A stretch of 64,000 nt of DNA, taken from positions 268,001 to 332,000 of the forward strand of contig JAUQPB010000002.1 in NCBI GenBank assembly GCA_030550585.1, given 5' to 3'. Below the pieces are notes generated by a model that saw only the letters and a list, made by a program, of their open reading frames with translations, did not search any database and was not told the DNA's origin. The position numbers and the translations under genes were made by a program. This stretch comes from Thermoproteota archaeon. GTDB lineage: Archaea > Thermoproteota > Thermoprotei_A > Sulfolobales > Ignisphaeraceae. This document shows, piece by piece, positions 1-8,918 of this stretch. Numbering within the stretch: the first letter of the stretch is position 1; every line of letters starts with the position of its first letter.

Positions 1-110
1 ACTATAAATATATGGTCATCCGTTGCTACAACACCCAGAAACCTAGATTTGAAAAGGCGTTCCTCGATGATGTCAGGGACAATATGTAATGAAATTAAAT
101 TGAGGTTCAT
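1..110 (-). CDS. Partial unknown protein, N-terminal 36 residues
   Basis: An open frame begins at an ATG (108-110) that overlaps the stop codon of the upstream glycosyltransferase gene in an ATGA arrangement and runs without a stop off the left edge. The visible start is MNLNLISLHIVPDIIEERLF. The overlap and shared direction point to translational coupling in the glycosyltransferase operon. Too little is visible to name a function. An alternative is that the upstream gene is frameshifted and this is its second half, because that gene is short for a GT4 enzyme. Confidence 0.4.
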   Translation of the reverse strand, partial: MNLNLISLHIVPDIIEERLFKSRFLGVVATDDHIFI

Positions 111-853
111 ATACTCAGATATTGTGGAGAAGGTACAGTAATGACAAGATCGTCTTCGTCTAGAGATACTCCAGGATCGAGAGAAACCACTTTGTTAGTC
201 CATTCATCGCCCATCTCATGGGGGATTGCTTTAGAGACTGCGAGCAGGGTGTTGTATCTTTTCAAAAGTTTTGCAAATTTCATGTGGCTTAACTTGTGAA
301 TTGTGGTAAACTCTGCTATTGCCTCTAGCTCAAAGGCTTTTTCAATCAGCGTGTTGTCTGTTAGAAGGTGTCGCCATAGAACAGACGCTTTTAGTATATT
401 GCGGAGCCTCTTCTTGGAGCTGTAGAAAGGTGGTAGCTGGAGCAGCCCAATCTTTGGGATCTCCAAAAGATCTCCAATGGCATTCCCAATGTAGATGGCG
501 TCAAAGGTTTCATGCAAAGCCACAACAGCTTCGAAGTTGCCGACCCCTATATGGAGTCTTAGAGTTGCTGGAAAGAGGAGCTGTGTCACCTCGCCAAAGA
601 ACCTTATCTTTCGAATAAAATTGGGGTGTTCAATGTAGCCAACCACCTTTATGTTGCTGTTCATCAACTCTTTGACAACCTCTCTAACCTCTTTCCCAAC
701 CTCCTTCCTAGACTTGGATAGTGGATGTGAGAAGAATAGATGTGTGTTGAAGTGTTTTGAATACTCTTTCAACGACCTCAAAGCCCTTAAACCTCCGCCA
801 GTATAAGGCAAAGGGTTTGACACGCATATTATACTAGGCTTTTCTGCAGCCAT
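107..853 (-). CDS. Glycosyltransferase, GT4-like N-terminal domain only
   Basis: This 248-residue protein resembles the N-terminal (acceptor-side) Rossmann domain of GT4 glycosyltransferases: a start ICVSNPLPYTGGGLRAL with the glycine-rich loop typical after the first strand, a middle with HETFDAIYIGNA, and VSKAIPHEM near the end where GT4 proteins switch to the C-terminal domain. The nucleotide-sugar-binding C-terminal domain is absent, so the protein is about half the usual 350-420 residues. It could be a natural single-domain protein, half of a split enzyme with the next gene, or a frameshifted gene. It lies 2 bp after another GT4 gene in the same direction. Its role is probably in glycan or lipid glycosylation, without a specified donor. 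Confidence 0.6.
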   Translation of the reverse strand: MAAEKPSIICVSNPLPYTGGGLRALRSLKEYSKHFNTHLFFSHPLSKSRKEVGKEVREVVKELMNSNIKVVGYIEHPNFIRKIRFFGEVTQLLFPATLRLHIGVGNFEAVVALHETFDAIYIGNAIGDLLEIPKIGLLQLPPFYSSKKRLRNILKASVLWRHLLTDNTLIEKAFELEAIAEFTTIHKLSHMKFAKLLKRYNTLLAVSKAIPHEMGDEWTNKVVSLDPGVSLDEDDLVITVPSPQYLSI

Positions 854-855
854 AC

Positions 856-2106
856 CTACAAGACCCTCGTCAACATATTTGACAGCTTCTCAACGAATTT
901 CTCTAGCGTCAAATTCTTTGCTTTCTCAACGGCTTTTGCTGACAGTGTTTTCCACATGCCTTCATCTGTTAAGAGCTTTGATATAGCCTCTACAGCTTCT
1001 TCAGAGTTTGTATATCCTAGTGCATATGCCCCCTCTTCTGCTAGGTCGCTCCAAGCACCGCCAGACTTGTGTAGCACTACAGGTAGACCCCTAGCCATTG
1101 CCTCTGCTACCGCTATTCCCCAGTGCTCGTTAACTGTTGCATGTAGAAACACCTTTGCCCTATCCATGACAGCGTTTATTGTTTTTCTCGGTGCGTCTGG
1201 AATCAGATAAACATCTGCATCGACATCGACCACCCTACTGGTTTTGAACTCATTTTTAGTCGCTATTTTTTCAAGCCTTGTCAAATAGTTTAAGGCGGTC
1301 TTTGTTTTTGCACCGCCAAATATATACAGCTTTGTGTTCGGCACCTCTCTTCTTAGCCTCGGCAAGACCTCTTCTATGACCCAGTGATACCTCTTCTCTT
1401 CGGAGAACCTGCCAAGCATAACAACAGCATTCTCTCTTTCGCTAAACTCTCTTGGTTTTTCAACAATCTCTACATTTGGTGCTATTGGAGGATTTAAAAC
1501 CTCTGGACTCTCGCCATAAACCATTTTCGCTAGATTTGCTGTCCACCTAGAGTTTGCCAGAACAAGAGATGCTATCTGGAAGGGGTTCTCCCTCAAATAC
1601 CTCGGCAAGAGCTTCACATAGATTTTCCAGTATATATTCAATGGAAATCTGCTGTACCTCTCAAGAACATATGGATCCTCTTCGTAGTGTAATCCAAGCC
1701 CTTTAAACTTCTTGTCGATCGACACCTCATGCGGAAAGTGTATATACTCGATAAGCTTTGTACCGCTCTTCACAATAAACCCTTCAACAGGCTTGTACGT
1801 GCCATCGTCCACAAAGACTATGTGTGCGCCAAACCTCTCAACAGCCCTCCTAATGGTCTCCCCCATCAAAAACCTCAGATATATGCCAAAAGCCCTGAGC
1901 CCAACCGAATACAAAGAGACCTTTGGATATCTACTCAAGTCAATTCCAAACCAATCGACATACCCACCAACATCGACTCTAACAGGAGATGCCAAAACAG
2001 GTGTAAACCCCATAACATCAAACGTGTATGCAGATGCAGCACACACAGCCCCTCCTCCACCAGGTCTATTCCAATAACGGCGCGCTACAACAACATAGCC
2101 ACCCAT
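856..2106 (-). CDS. Glycosyltransferase family 4
   Basis: This is a two-domain GT-B enzyme that would transfer a sugar from a nucleotide donor. The N-terminal half has a glycine-rich stretch RPGGGGAVCAASAY. The C-terminal half has the GT4 hallmarks VVMLGRFSEEKRYHWVIE, KLYIFGGA and the donor-site region VNEHWGIAVAEAMARGLPVV with the conserved EX7E-type spacing. The domain layout resembles ALG11-like mannosyltransferases, but donor and acceptor cannot be read from sequence. I prefer the ATG at 2106 because a GGTG motif lies about 9 nt upstream; the GTG at 2118 falls inside that motif. It is co-directional with the GT4-like gene 2 bp downstream. Confidence 0.85.
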   Translation of the reverse strand: MGGYVVVARRYWNRPGGGGAVCAASAYTFDVMGFTPVLASPVRVDVGGYVDWFGIDLSRYPKVSLYSVGLRAFGIYLRFLMGETIRRAVERFGAHIVFVDDGTYKPVEGFIVKSGTKLIEYIHFPHEVSIDKKFKGLGLHYEEDPYVLERYSRFPLNIYWKIYVKLLPRYLRENPFQIASLVLANSRWTANLAKMVYGESPEVLNPPIAPNVEIVEKPREFSERENAVVMLGRFSEEKRYHWVIEEVLPRLRREVPNTKLYIFGGAKTKTALNYLTRLEKIATKNEFKTSRVVDVDADVYLIPDAPRKTINAVMDRAKVFLHATVNEHWGIAVAEAMARGLPVVLHKSGGAWSDLAEEGAYALGYTNSEEAVEAISKLLTDEGMWKTLSAKAVEKAKNLTLEKFVEKLSNMLTRVL

Positions 2107-2199
2107 ATCAAATAGCACCTAAGCGGAACCTTTACAAAATTGAAGGGGTTGGGGGTTTATAAAATCTGCTAAAATTCGAGCTCCGTGCACTCACCATTG

Positions 2200-3135
2200 C
2201 TAATATGTGATGCAATTCAGTACAATGTCGCATATGCTTCTGTTTCCAATTTTTCTCATCTTCTTAAGTGAATAGATGACATAATAATAGTAGTATTTGA
2301 TGCGGTTCAATGTTCTTTCTCTCCATATTGCAAAGCCTTTGCTTAGAGACTTGTATGCCTTGTTAGAGTAGTATATGTAGGCTGGTAGTCCAAAAACCGC
2401 TTTAAGAACTTTTGCTAGCGATATGTCTTTAAGGTTTAGTAGCACTGACGCTTTTGCTATTATCACGAAATCTTCCTTGGTGAGTCTGTCTCCTGCACTC
2501 CTAAGATGTATATTATTTACGTCAATAACGACCCATTTAAATCCTTTGCACTCAACGTATTTCTTTATCCACGCATCTTCGTATATATGCAGCCATGGAG
2601 GCAGTTTAACCCCCTCTATAGCCTCGCGTCTAAGCAAGGTGTCGTGCAGACCACCCCTGATACTAAAGTTTTGTATAGCGAAGCTTTTCTCTTGGAACCC
2701 TCTTGCAGCTAGCCATGCAATTCGTTCTCGCCAATATGGTGTATAGTCTATGCCCCAGATTAGCCCAACATCTCTTTGTAGAATATATTGCTGTGCATTA
2801 TCCCACCAGCCATCGCCAAGAACAAAGTCGTCGTCTTGGAAAAACAGCCACTCTGCTTTGGTGTTCTCAAAGAATATGTCTATAGCTGTCTGCCTGGCAG
2901 TCGCTCTTGTCGCTTTGTGATAGCCGTAAAGCCTGCTTCCAGATACCACCAGCTCTTTTCCATGCTCATCAGCAAACCTCTTGACAAACTCTCTAGTTCT
3001 AGGAGATGTAGAGTCGTCAACAAGTACTATGAGTTTATACGGTATTTGTAGAGATGATTTCCACGCCCTGTAAAATGCCTCCTCCCCAACCCTCTCAACA
3101 CTATTCTTTGTAATCATAGACATTACTATATCCAT
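2200..3135 (-). CDS. Glycosyltransferase family 2
   Basis: This GT-A fold enzyme of 311 residues starts MDIVMSMITKNSVERVGEEAF, followed by YKLIVLVDDSTSPRTREFV and the metal/nucleotide-sugar motif WLFFQDDDFVLGDGWW, where the DDD supplies the DXD-type aspartates. A second acidic motif, IYEDAWIKKYV, fits the catalytic-base region. The last 90 residues are basic and aromatic (RIKYYYYYVIYSLKKMRKI) and may associate with the membrane. A GGTGG motif precedes the ATG by about 7 nt and a TATA-like element lies near 3172-3182, so this gene probably starts the leftward glycosyltransferase transcript. Likely role: assembly of a surface or N-linked glycan (inference from neighbours). Confidence 0.85.
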   Translation of the reverse strand: MDIVMSMITKNSVERVGEEAFYRAWKSSLQIPYKLIVLVDDSTSPRTREFVKRFADEHGKELVVSGSRLYGYHKATRATARQTAIDIFFENTKAEWLFFQDDDFVLGDGWWDNAQQYILQRDVGLIWGIDYTPYWRERIAWLAARGFQEKSFAIQNFSIRGGLHDTLLRREAIEGVKLPPWLHIYEDAWIKKYVECKGFKWVVIDVNNIHLRSAGDRLTKEDFVIIAKASVLLNLKDISLAKVLKAVFGLPAYIYYSNKAYKSLSKGFAIWRERTLNRIKYYYYYVIYSLKKMRKIGNRSICDIVLNCITY

Positions 3136-3183
3136 GACAAAGCCACCTACATCACACTATCTATGCATTAACATATAAAAATT

Positions 3184-3572
3184 GCGAATAAATAAAAATC
3201 TAGGTTATACCCGATAAGTATTATGATGAGCTGTAGATAATTTGGCGTGCATGGATTTATAAATAGGTATAGCATTTAAGAGCTACATTATAAATGAAGC
3301 CAAATAGATAAGAAAACGATTATAACTCCATGTGCTGATGAAAGCTTGAGGCTCTCAGAAGCAGAGATATAACATAGGGGATGTACACAAAGATCTGATC
3401 TAAGCTTTAACAGCCATGGTTTTTGGCTTCACATAGATTGGTAGAGATTCTCTTATTGTACAGAATTTCTAAGCTCGAAATAGAATCCCATTTTCATGTG
3501 CTTATATTATTACAAATTATGAACACTTAGTTAAAAGACTTGGCAAGTTTTATATACAGGCTATAAATATTG
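3184..3572. other. Gene-free stretch, AT-rich
   Basis: About 390 bp between the 5' region of the GT2 gene and the 3' end of the dihydropteroate synthase-like gene. I see no convincing ORF, tRNA-like fold or repeat. It holds several TATA-like strings (for example near 3254-3262 and 3288-3296) and two isolated C-box-like ATGATGA/CTGATGA strings without matching D boxes. Confidence 0.4.
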
Positions 3573-5144
3573 TTATGTATCGTTTCTTTGTATTTTTATT
3601 GGCTTTGGCAACATGAATAGTGGCTGTTCTTGTACATAGTTTTTGCCTAGCTTTAGAGCCTCTTCTGCTTTTGCCAGTTCTGCCCCTAGGTACAGTGCAT
3701 GGGATGTTTGTGACGCCAGTCCTAGTTCAACAATTTTGTTTCTTATTGCTTTTGCAGTCCTCCCTTTTATCAGTATCCTCCCCTTTCTACCTATGTATAG
3801 AGCTTCTATATAGCCCTCTTCGTGGTTAACCCTTATTTTGAATACCCCCATCGGGTCTAGTGTGTATGGTTTCTCCTCCTCTTCTGCATACACAACCTGG
3901 TCGTAGTTGTCTATTGGCGTGTCATACCTTCTCTTGTCTTTTAGAATTAGAAGCGATATTCCAAGATCTTTTGGCAGAGTCTCTAAACTGCTTGCAATAG
4001 CCATCATCTGGGTGGCTATTTTGACCTCTCTTGTCGAGCCCTTTGCCTTTGTGCTGTGCTCTACTGTTAGAACCATGCTCGCCCCTATCTCCTGCGCTAA
4101 TGCAACTAGAATGGCGTTCACCCCCACGCTATCAGCATCTATAAGCTCTGCAACGTTTCCAATGCCCATGAAAAGCGGCACATCTTTTCTAATCTCCTTG
4201 AATTTTGCATATGCCTGAAGAGACTTGAATGTGTTTCCGATTGGCTCTAGAATTGCATCTGCAAAGACCTTTTCAAATCCGTGGCTCTTCACAACATCAA
4301 CTGTTTTTGCTAGAAGCTCAACCCTTTCTCCATAGTCTCTTGGAATAGAGTTGTCGGCGGGGTTTCTAGGAATAGCCACAACAGCTATGTTCTTGTCAAC
4401 CCCTTTTACATGCTCTATGTTGGTCAAATCTATGTTTATAACCATGTCGGCCCCAGCCTCAACACCTCTGAGAATTTCGCTTGGTATGGAGGTGTCGATG
4501 GCTATAGGAACATCGAAAACACTTTTAACAGCTCTAACAACTCTGTGAACATCGTCTGGGTGGGGCTCCAAAGCCTCGAAGCCAAGGCTTATCACATCAG
4601 CTCCAGACTCAATCAAGTAGGAAACCCTTTTAACGAGCTCCTCATCAGATAGCATGTGGCTATGCGAAATCTCAGAGGCAACTCTTATTGGAGGCGGCTC
4701 TAAAGCCACATACAAACCGCCTACTGCAAAGCCCCTCTTCTCCAAAGCTCTCTTCTCAACCTCGGCCAAAACCCTTTTACACCTCTCAAGTCTAAGGCTC
4801 TGCAAAACCTCGTCTGCAGGTTTATCAGGTGATAAAACATCTAGGCCAACCTTGAGGACATCCGGTAGGTCAACAGCGTTTACAGGCCCTTTGACAGTTC
4901 TAACACCAGTTACAGATTCTACAACCTTTCCAGAGCCTCTGACAAGACCAGGCAATATGATGTAGTCATAGCTGTTCTTGCCAACCCTTCCAGCGAGAAG
5001 CTTGGCAACATAGTCAACGGTCATAAAGGCCGCTATGTCTACGGGTGCAACAAAAACATCTATTTCATAGCCTGCAACAGAACCTAGAACCCTTCTCACA
5101 ATAGGCTCTGCCAGCCTACCAGTGACAATGAGTATCCTAGCCAA
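3573..5144 (-). CDS. Dihydropteroate synthase-like protein (archaeal DHPS-related family)
   Basis: The protein belongs to the archaeal DHPS-related family (MJ0107-like). The N-terminal ~150 residues are a separate domain beginning ARILIVTGRLAEPIVRRV. The centre is a pterin-binding-type TIM barrel with VISLGFEALEPHPDDV, PIAIDTSIPSEILRG, ADMVINIDLTN and LFMGIGNVAELIDADSVG. The C-terminal ~120 residues match the small domain seen in these long homologues. True DHPS condenses p-aminobenzoate (or an analogue) with a pterin in folate or methanopterin synthesis; whether this long family does so is not established to my knowledge. I prefer the TTG at 5144 because GGTGATG lies 7 nt upstream and it gives the family-typical N-terminus; an ATG at 5165 is possible. 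It is followed upstream by the Cys-rich unknown and thiC on the same strand. Confidence 0.75.
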   Translation of the reverse strand: MARILIVTGRLAEPIVRRVLGSVAGYEIDVFVAPVDIAAFMTVDYVAKLLAGRVGKNSYDYIILPGLVRGSGKVVESVTGVRTVKGPVNAVDLPDVLKVGLDVLSPDKPADEVLQSLRLERCKRVLAEVEKRALEKRGFAVGGLYVALEPPPIRVASEISHSHMLSDEELVKRVSYLIESGADVISLGFEALEPHPDDVHRVVRAVKSVFDVPIAIDTSIPSEILRGVEAGADMVINIDLTNIEHVKGVDKNIAVVAIPRNPADNSIPRDYGERVELLAKTVDVVKSHGFEKVFADAILEPIGNTFKSLQAYAKFKEIRKDVPLFMGIGNVAELIDADSVGVNAILVALAQEIGASMVLTVEHSTKAKGSTREVKIATQMMAIASSLETLPKDLGISLLILKDKRRYDTPIDNYDQVVYAEEEEKPYTLDPMGVFKIRVNHEEGYIEALYIGRKGRILIKGRTAKAIRNKIVELGLASQTSHALYLGAELAKAEEALKLGKNYVQEQPLFMLPKPIKIQRNDT

Positions 5145-5291
5145 GCAGTTCATCACCATAGCCATTACATTGCCTAGAACACAAAATTCTCTCTAAAGCT
5201 ATATAGGCTTTCACAAAATATTTCTTAAACAAAACTGTATGTAGATTCACAGAGACTCGAATCAGATTTGCGGCTGGGTTGCAGCTTTTGC

Positions 5292-5792
5292 TCAGCTACT
5301 TTGTTTCCTCTCTATTTCAAGAGCTTTTCTATACTCTAGACTGTGCATCTCTAGCTTCTTCAAAACCTCTCTATTCGTTTTCACAAGCTCGTCTACCAGG
5401 TGGAGGTATCTGGCGACCCTTACAGCGTCTGGGGATATCTCAACAAGCTTCTCCCCATCAACTACAACATAGTGTTTCCTCTCAATCTTCTCACCAAGTA
5501 TATACTCAGCCTCGTTAACAGCTGCGTGAAGCTGGAAGCAGTGGGGACTACCATCAACTGTTACAACTGTTATCGACCTTGGCTTAGACGATCTGACTAT
5601 ACTCGCTATCTTTCCGTAGAGTGCTGGGTGCTCCCTCTCGGGACATGCATACAGAACTGTCTTTCCCTTCGCCAACTCCTCTACAATGCGGCTGTTTATG
5701 TTTCTCAGGCATGCCGATACTATGAGGAGGTCTCCTCTTAGACAAGGTGTTTTAACCCATGTGCTCCAAAGCCAGGATTCACACAAGCTCAT
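5292..5792 (-). CDS. Cysteine-containing protein of unknown function, coupled to thiC
   Basis: I do not recognise the family. The 166-residue protein has scattered conserved-looking cysteines ([35 protein letters not shown]), an alternating alpha/beta pattern ([36 protein letters not shown]) and an amphipathic, charged C-terminal helix. The start at 5792 is preceded by GGGGAGG at 5 nt, and the gene overlaps the end of thiC by 14 bp, so the two are almost certainly co-translated. Metal or Fe-S binding is possible from the cysteines but unproven. The thiC linkage suggests a role near thiamine pyrimidine synthesis, for example cluster supply or handling of the CO by-product; both are guesses. 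Confidence 0.7.
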   Translation of the reverse strand: MSLCESWLWSTWVKTPCLRGDLLIVSACLRNINSRIVEELAKGKTVLYACPEREHPALYGKIASIVRSSKPRSITVVTVDGSPHCFQLHAAVNEAEYILGEKIERKHYVVVDGEKLVEISPDAVRVARYLHLVDELVKTNREVLKKLEMHSLEYRKALEIERKQSS

Positions 5793-7107
5793 ATGCGCCT
5801 CCCCTCTCAAGTCTCTTCAAAAGACTTTCTACAGATATCCCACCTCTGTTCTTAAGCCACTTGTCTAGAAGCAGAAAAACACAGTACTGTCCGCACATGG
5901 TGCAGCTCTTCAAGTTTCCCTCAAACTGTGTTCTGATGGCGAGAGCCTTTTTCGGGTCTGGAGATAGCTTTATCTGCTTCTCCCAATCGAGTACAGCCCT
6001 AGCCATACTCATCTCAGCGTCTACCCTACCAGCTCTAGAACCGAGCTTCACCAGATCCCCAGCGTGGGCAGCTATCTTAGCCGCTATAAGCCCCTCCTTA
6101 ACCTGCTCAGGATTTGGCAAACCCAGGTGCTCCGATGGTGTGAGATAGCATATGAGGTCAGCCCCAGCGGCAGAGGCTATTGCCGCACCTATAGCACTTG
6201 CTATGTGGTCATAGCCAGCAGCAGCATCTGTTACAAGTGGCCCTAGAACATAGTATGGGACACCCCCACTCAAACTCTTCATAAGCTTGATATCCACAAC
6301 AACCTTGTCTAGCGTCATATGCCCAGGGCCCTCAATCATCACTTGAACCCCCTTGCTTATAGCATCTCTAGCAAGCCTAGCATTGTTTACCAGCTCAGCT
6401 ATCTGAAGCTCATCATGAGCATCAAATATTGTTCCAGGTCTAAGAGCATCCCCAAGGCTTATAACAGCATTGTATTCTCTGAAAAGCTCTAGCAGATAAT
6501 CCCAGTGCTTGATATATGGATTCTCAGAATTGTTTTCAAGCATCCACACAGCCAGCATAGAACCACCTCTACTAACAATAGGCATAAGCCTATTGCTTTT
6601 CAAAGCCTTTTCAGCAAGCTCCTTAGATATCCCAGCATGTATAGTCATAAAGTCCACACCATCCCTAAGCTGCTTCTCAACAACAGAAATGAAGAAATCA
6701 GATGGTATGGACAACCCATACCTAGCAACACCCTCAATCCAAGCCTGATAAGTAGGCACAGTCCCAAAGGGAAGAGGCTTAGAAGCATCAATAAGCCTTT
6801 TCCTAACCTCATCAAGATCACCACCTGTTGATAGATTCATTATCGTATCAGAACCATATTCAACAGCAACCCTAGCCTTCTCAACCTCCATATCAATATC
6901 AACAACAGTTCCACTAGTACCAATATTCACATTAACCTTAGTCGAAAGCCCCTCACCAATAGCAACAAGCTTCAGACCTCTCCTTCTAACATTACCAAAA
7001 ACAACAATCCTACCACCCTCAACACCCCTCCTAACAAAATCTACATCAACACCTTCAGCACTAGCAACACCCTTAATCACACCTTCATCAATCGCTCTCC
7101 TACTCAT
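5779..7107 (-). CDS. thiC: Phosphomethylpyrimidine synthase ThiC
   Basis: ThiC is the radical-SAM enzyme that rearranges 5-aminoimidazole ribotide to HMP-phosphate in thiamine synthesis. Family motifs are present: the N-terminal [19 protein letters not shown], the ThiC signature [56 protein letters not shown] and [11 protein letters not shown]. The C-terminal 4Fe-4S motif is CTMCGQYC (about residues 402-409), which is CX2CX3C rather than the CX2CX4C usually quoted. The ATG at 7107 gives the expected N-terminus; a TATA-like element 20-30 nt upstream and no Shine-Dalgarno motif suggest a leaderless or near-leaderless message. It lies just beyond the distal end of the CRISPR array and is transcribed in the same direction. 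Confidence 0.95.
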   Translation of the reverse strand: MSRRAIDEGVIKGVASAEGVDVDFVRRGVEGGRIVVFGNVRRRGLKLVAIGEGLSTKVNVNIGTSGTVVDIDMEVEKARVAVEYGSDTIMNLSTGGDLDEVRKRLIDASKPLPFGTVPTYQAWIEGVARYGLSIPSDFFISVVEKQLRDGVDFMTIHAGISKELAEKALKSNRLMPIVSRGGSMLAVWMLENNSENPYIKHWDYLLELFREYNAVISLGDALRPGTIFDAHDELQIAELVNNARLARDAISKGVQVMIEGPGHMTLDKVVVDIKLMKSLSGGVPYYVLGPLVTDAAAGYDHIASAIGAAIASAAGADLICYLTPSEHLGLPNPEQVKEGLIAAKIAAHAGDLVKLGSRAGRVDAEMSMARAVLDWEKQIKLSPDPKKALAIRTQFEGNLKSCTMCGQYCVFLLLDKWLKNRGGISVESLLKRLERGGAYELV

Positions 7108-7122
7108 GCCGAACAACCAAAA

Positions 7123-7139
7123 CAATATATGGTATTTAT
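7123..7139 (-). promoter_or_regulatory. Candidate thiC promoter (TATA region)
   Basis: On the minus strand this reads CATAAATACCATATATT, two overlapping TATA-like elements centred about 20 and 29 nt before the thiC ATG at 7107. That spacing fits a leaderless or very short-leader transcript. No riboswitch-like structure is evident in the remaining short gap. Confidence 0.4.
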
Positions 7140-7200
7140 GAATGTAAAGCATGAAAACACAGATATATAATCTTATCGCTATTCACTCAAAAATCCTAAC

Positions 7201-8886
7201 CATATCTTTCCCTTATGGGAGTTTCTAAAATGAAGTGCATATTCAATCTTAGGAGGACATGCATTGTCGTTGAACTTTCTACTCCCTTATGGGAGTTTCG
7301 ATAGAGTCCGACACAAGGCTAGCAGACATGATCGAAGAAATAGACCTATCTTTCTACTCCCTTATGGGAGTTTCGTCTGGCAGTACTGCACACGCCAAAG
7401 CTGTTGCGGCGGCCACTTTCTACTCCCTTATGGGAGTTTCCAGGGTTTTGGTTTTTCATGGGTTTCAACCGTGTTATATAATATGTGCAGACTTTCTACT
7501 CCCTTATGGGAGTTTCTCTTGTTGAAGTAGATCAAGACCTTGAGCTGCCAATACTTGGTGTTAAAACTTTCTACTCCCTTATGGGAGTTTCTAAATATCG
7601 GAGGTTGATCCAGATAAATTTACCAGATAAATTTAACCTTTCTACTCCCTTATGGGAGTTTCATGAACATCACCACACTATACTACTCTAGAATAGCCTA
7701 GAACTAACTTTCTACTCCCTTATGGGAGTTTCCTGTTTGAGTCATCTGTGGTTCAAGAGTTTCTGAAGAATCCTGTTCTTTCTACTCCCTTATGGGAGTT
7801 TCTCAGAATCAACACCGCTAGAGAGCGTACAGACATCTTTAATCTTTCTACTCCCTTATGGGAGTTTCAGAAAAATGCAGTTGGATCCGAAGCAACGCTA
7901 CAGACCATCTCCTACCTTTCTACTCCCTTATGGGAGTTTCTGAGTCTAAACTCAGTAAAGACGATATAATTCCGAAAACAATAACACTTTCTACTCCCTT
8001 ATGGGAGTTTCTGGAATAAACATCAGCTACAATACCTTAAGAAGATACGTAAAAGAGCTCTTTCTACTCCCTTATGGGAGTTTCTCCATAAAACCTAATT
8101 GTTAATAGAAACGGTTTTGATGGTGTTACTTCTCTCTTTCTACTCCCTTATGGGAGTTTCAAGTATGGAGTTGTAGCAGAATTGACAATCGCCTTTATGA
8201 AAGTAGCCTTTCTACTCCCTTATGGGAGTTTCCCGGCGTAACATCAAGACGGCTGGACTATCACTGTCATTTGTGGCAACACCTGACTTTCTACTCCCTT
8301 ATGGGAGTTTCCCGAACTCATCTTCTTAAGTTCATCCGAATTTGGCTTAGCCTCTTTCTACTCCCTTATGGGAGTTTCTCTTCTCATACCTAGAGTCCAA
8401 GCCCCACATTCTGAGAACTATCTTTCCTAAAGCTTTCTACTCCCTTATGGGAGTTTCGAATAAGAGTTAGCAAATAGTGGTGTATTACTTGGTGTGATTT
8501 CTTTCTTTCTACTCCCTTATGGGAGTTTCGGAGGAAGGATAGAGAGTGTGATTCTTGATGCAGGTGTTGATAAGCATCTTTCTACTCCCTTATGGGAGTT
8601 TCCGTTTATTAAATCACTGAGAAGGCTCAGGGAGTGGAACATCTACATCTTTCTACTCCCTTATGGGAGTTTCTCGCCGCCAAGATCTATGGCAAGAGGT
8701 CTCACAAATATAAGAAAGCTTTCTACTCCCTTATGGGAGTTTCTCGGCTACGCATATATACGATGTAGATAATGATGAAATGTATGCGTTCTTTCTACTC
8801 CCTTATGGGAGTTTCAGGGATCTACTGCTACGAAAACGGTTACTATAGAGAGTGTGAAGAGCTTTCTACTCCCTTATGGGAGTTTC
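7201..8886 (-). CRISPR. CRISPR array, 24 repeats and 23 spacers, transcribed leftward
   Basis: There are 23 identical 25-bp repeats (first perfect copy 7275-7299, last 8862-8886) plus one degenerate copy at 7201-7225 that keeps only the last 17 bases. The plus-strand repeat starts CTTTCT, contains the hairpin core ACTCCCTTATGGGAGT (6-bp stem, 4-nt loop) and ends TTC. Spacers are 41-54 nt, long for archaea. The complement ends in GAAAG, as do crenarchaeal repeats in crRNA orientation, so transcription should run right to left. The degenerate copy at the left then marks the old, leader-distal end, and a TATA box sits just right of 8886. No cas gene is in the window, so the type cannot be assigned from context. 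Confidence 0.97.
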
Positions 8887-8910
8887 TTGCATTCACACCT
8901 ATATACTTTC

Positions 8911-8918
8911 TATAAAAG
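8911..8918 (-). promoter_or_regulatory. Candidate CRISPR leader promoter (TATA box)
   Basis: The minus strand reads GGAAAAGGCTTTTATAGAAAG here: a purine-rich BRE-like stretch followed by a TTTATA-type TATA box centred about 28 nt from the first repeat. The predicted start site falls at or within a few bases of the leader-proximal repeat at 8886. This agrees with the array orientation deduced independently from the repeat end and the degenerate distal copy. Confidence 0.5.

Noticed and set aside
3221-3400. C-box-like ATGATGA and CTGATGA strings in the 3.2-3.4 kb gap
   Set aside because: No D box at a suitable distance and no flanking stem.
5254-5263. tRNA T-loop-like GACTCGAATC
   Set aside because: No acceptor, D or anticodon stem can be built around it on either strand.
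7201-7225. Treating the left-most repeat copy as the leader-proximal repeat
   Set aside because: It is degenerate, lies on the GTTTC side and has no promoter directed into the array; the right side has the TATA box and perfect repeats.
7264-8772. Open frames across the CRISPR array containing repeated peptides such as FLLPYGSF, STPLWEF and FYSLMGVS
   Set aside because: They are translations of the repeat in its three frames joined by spacers, with no gene-like start or conserved content.
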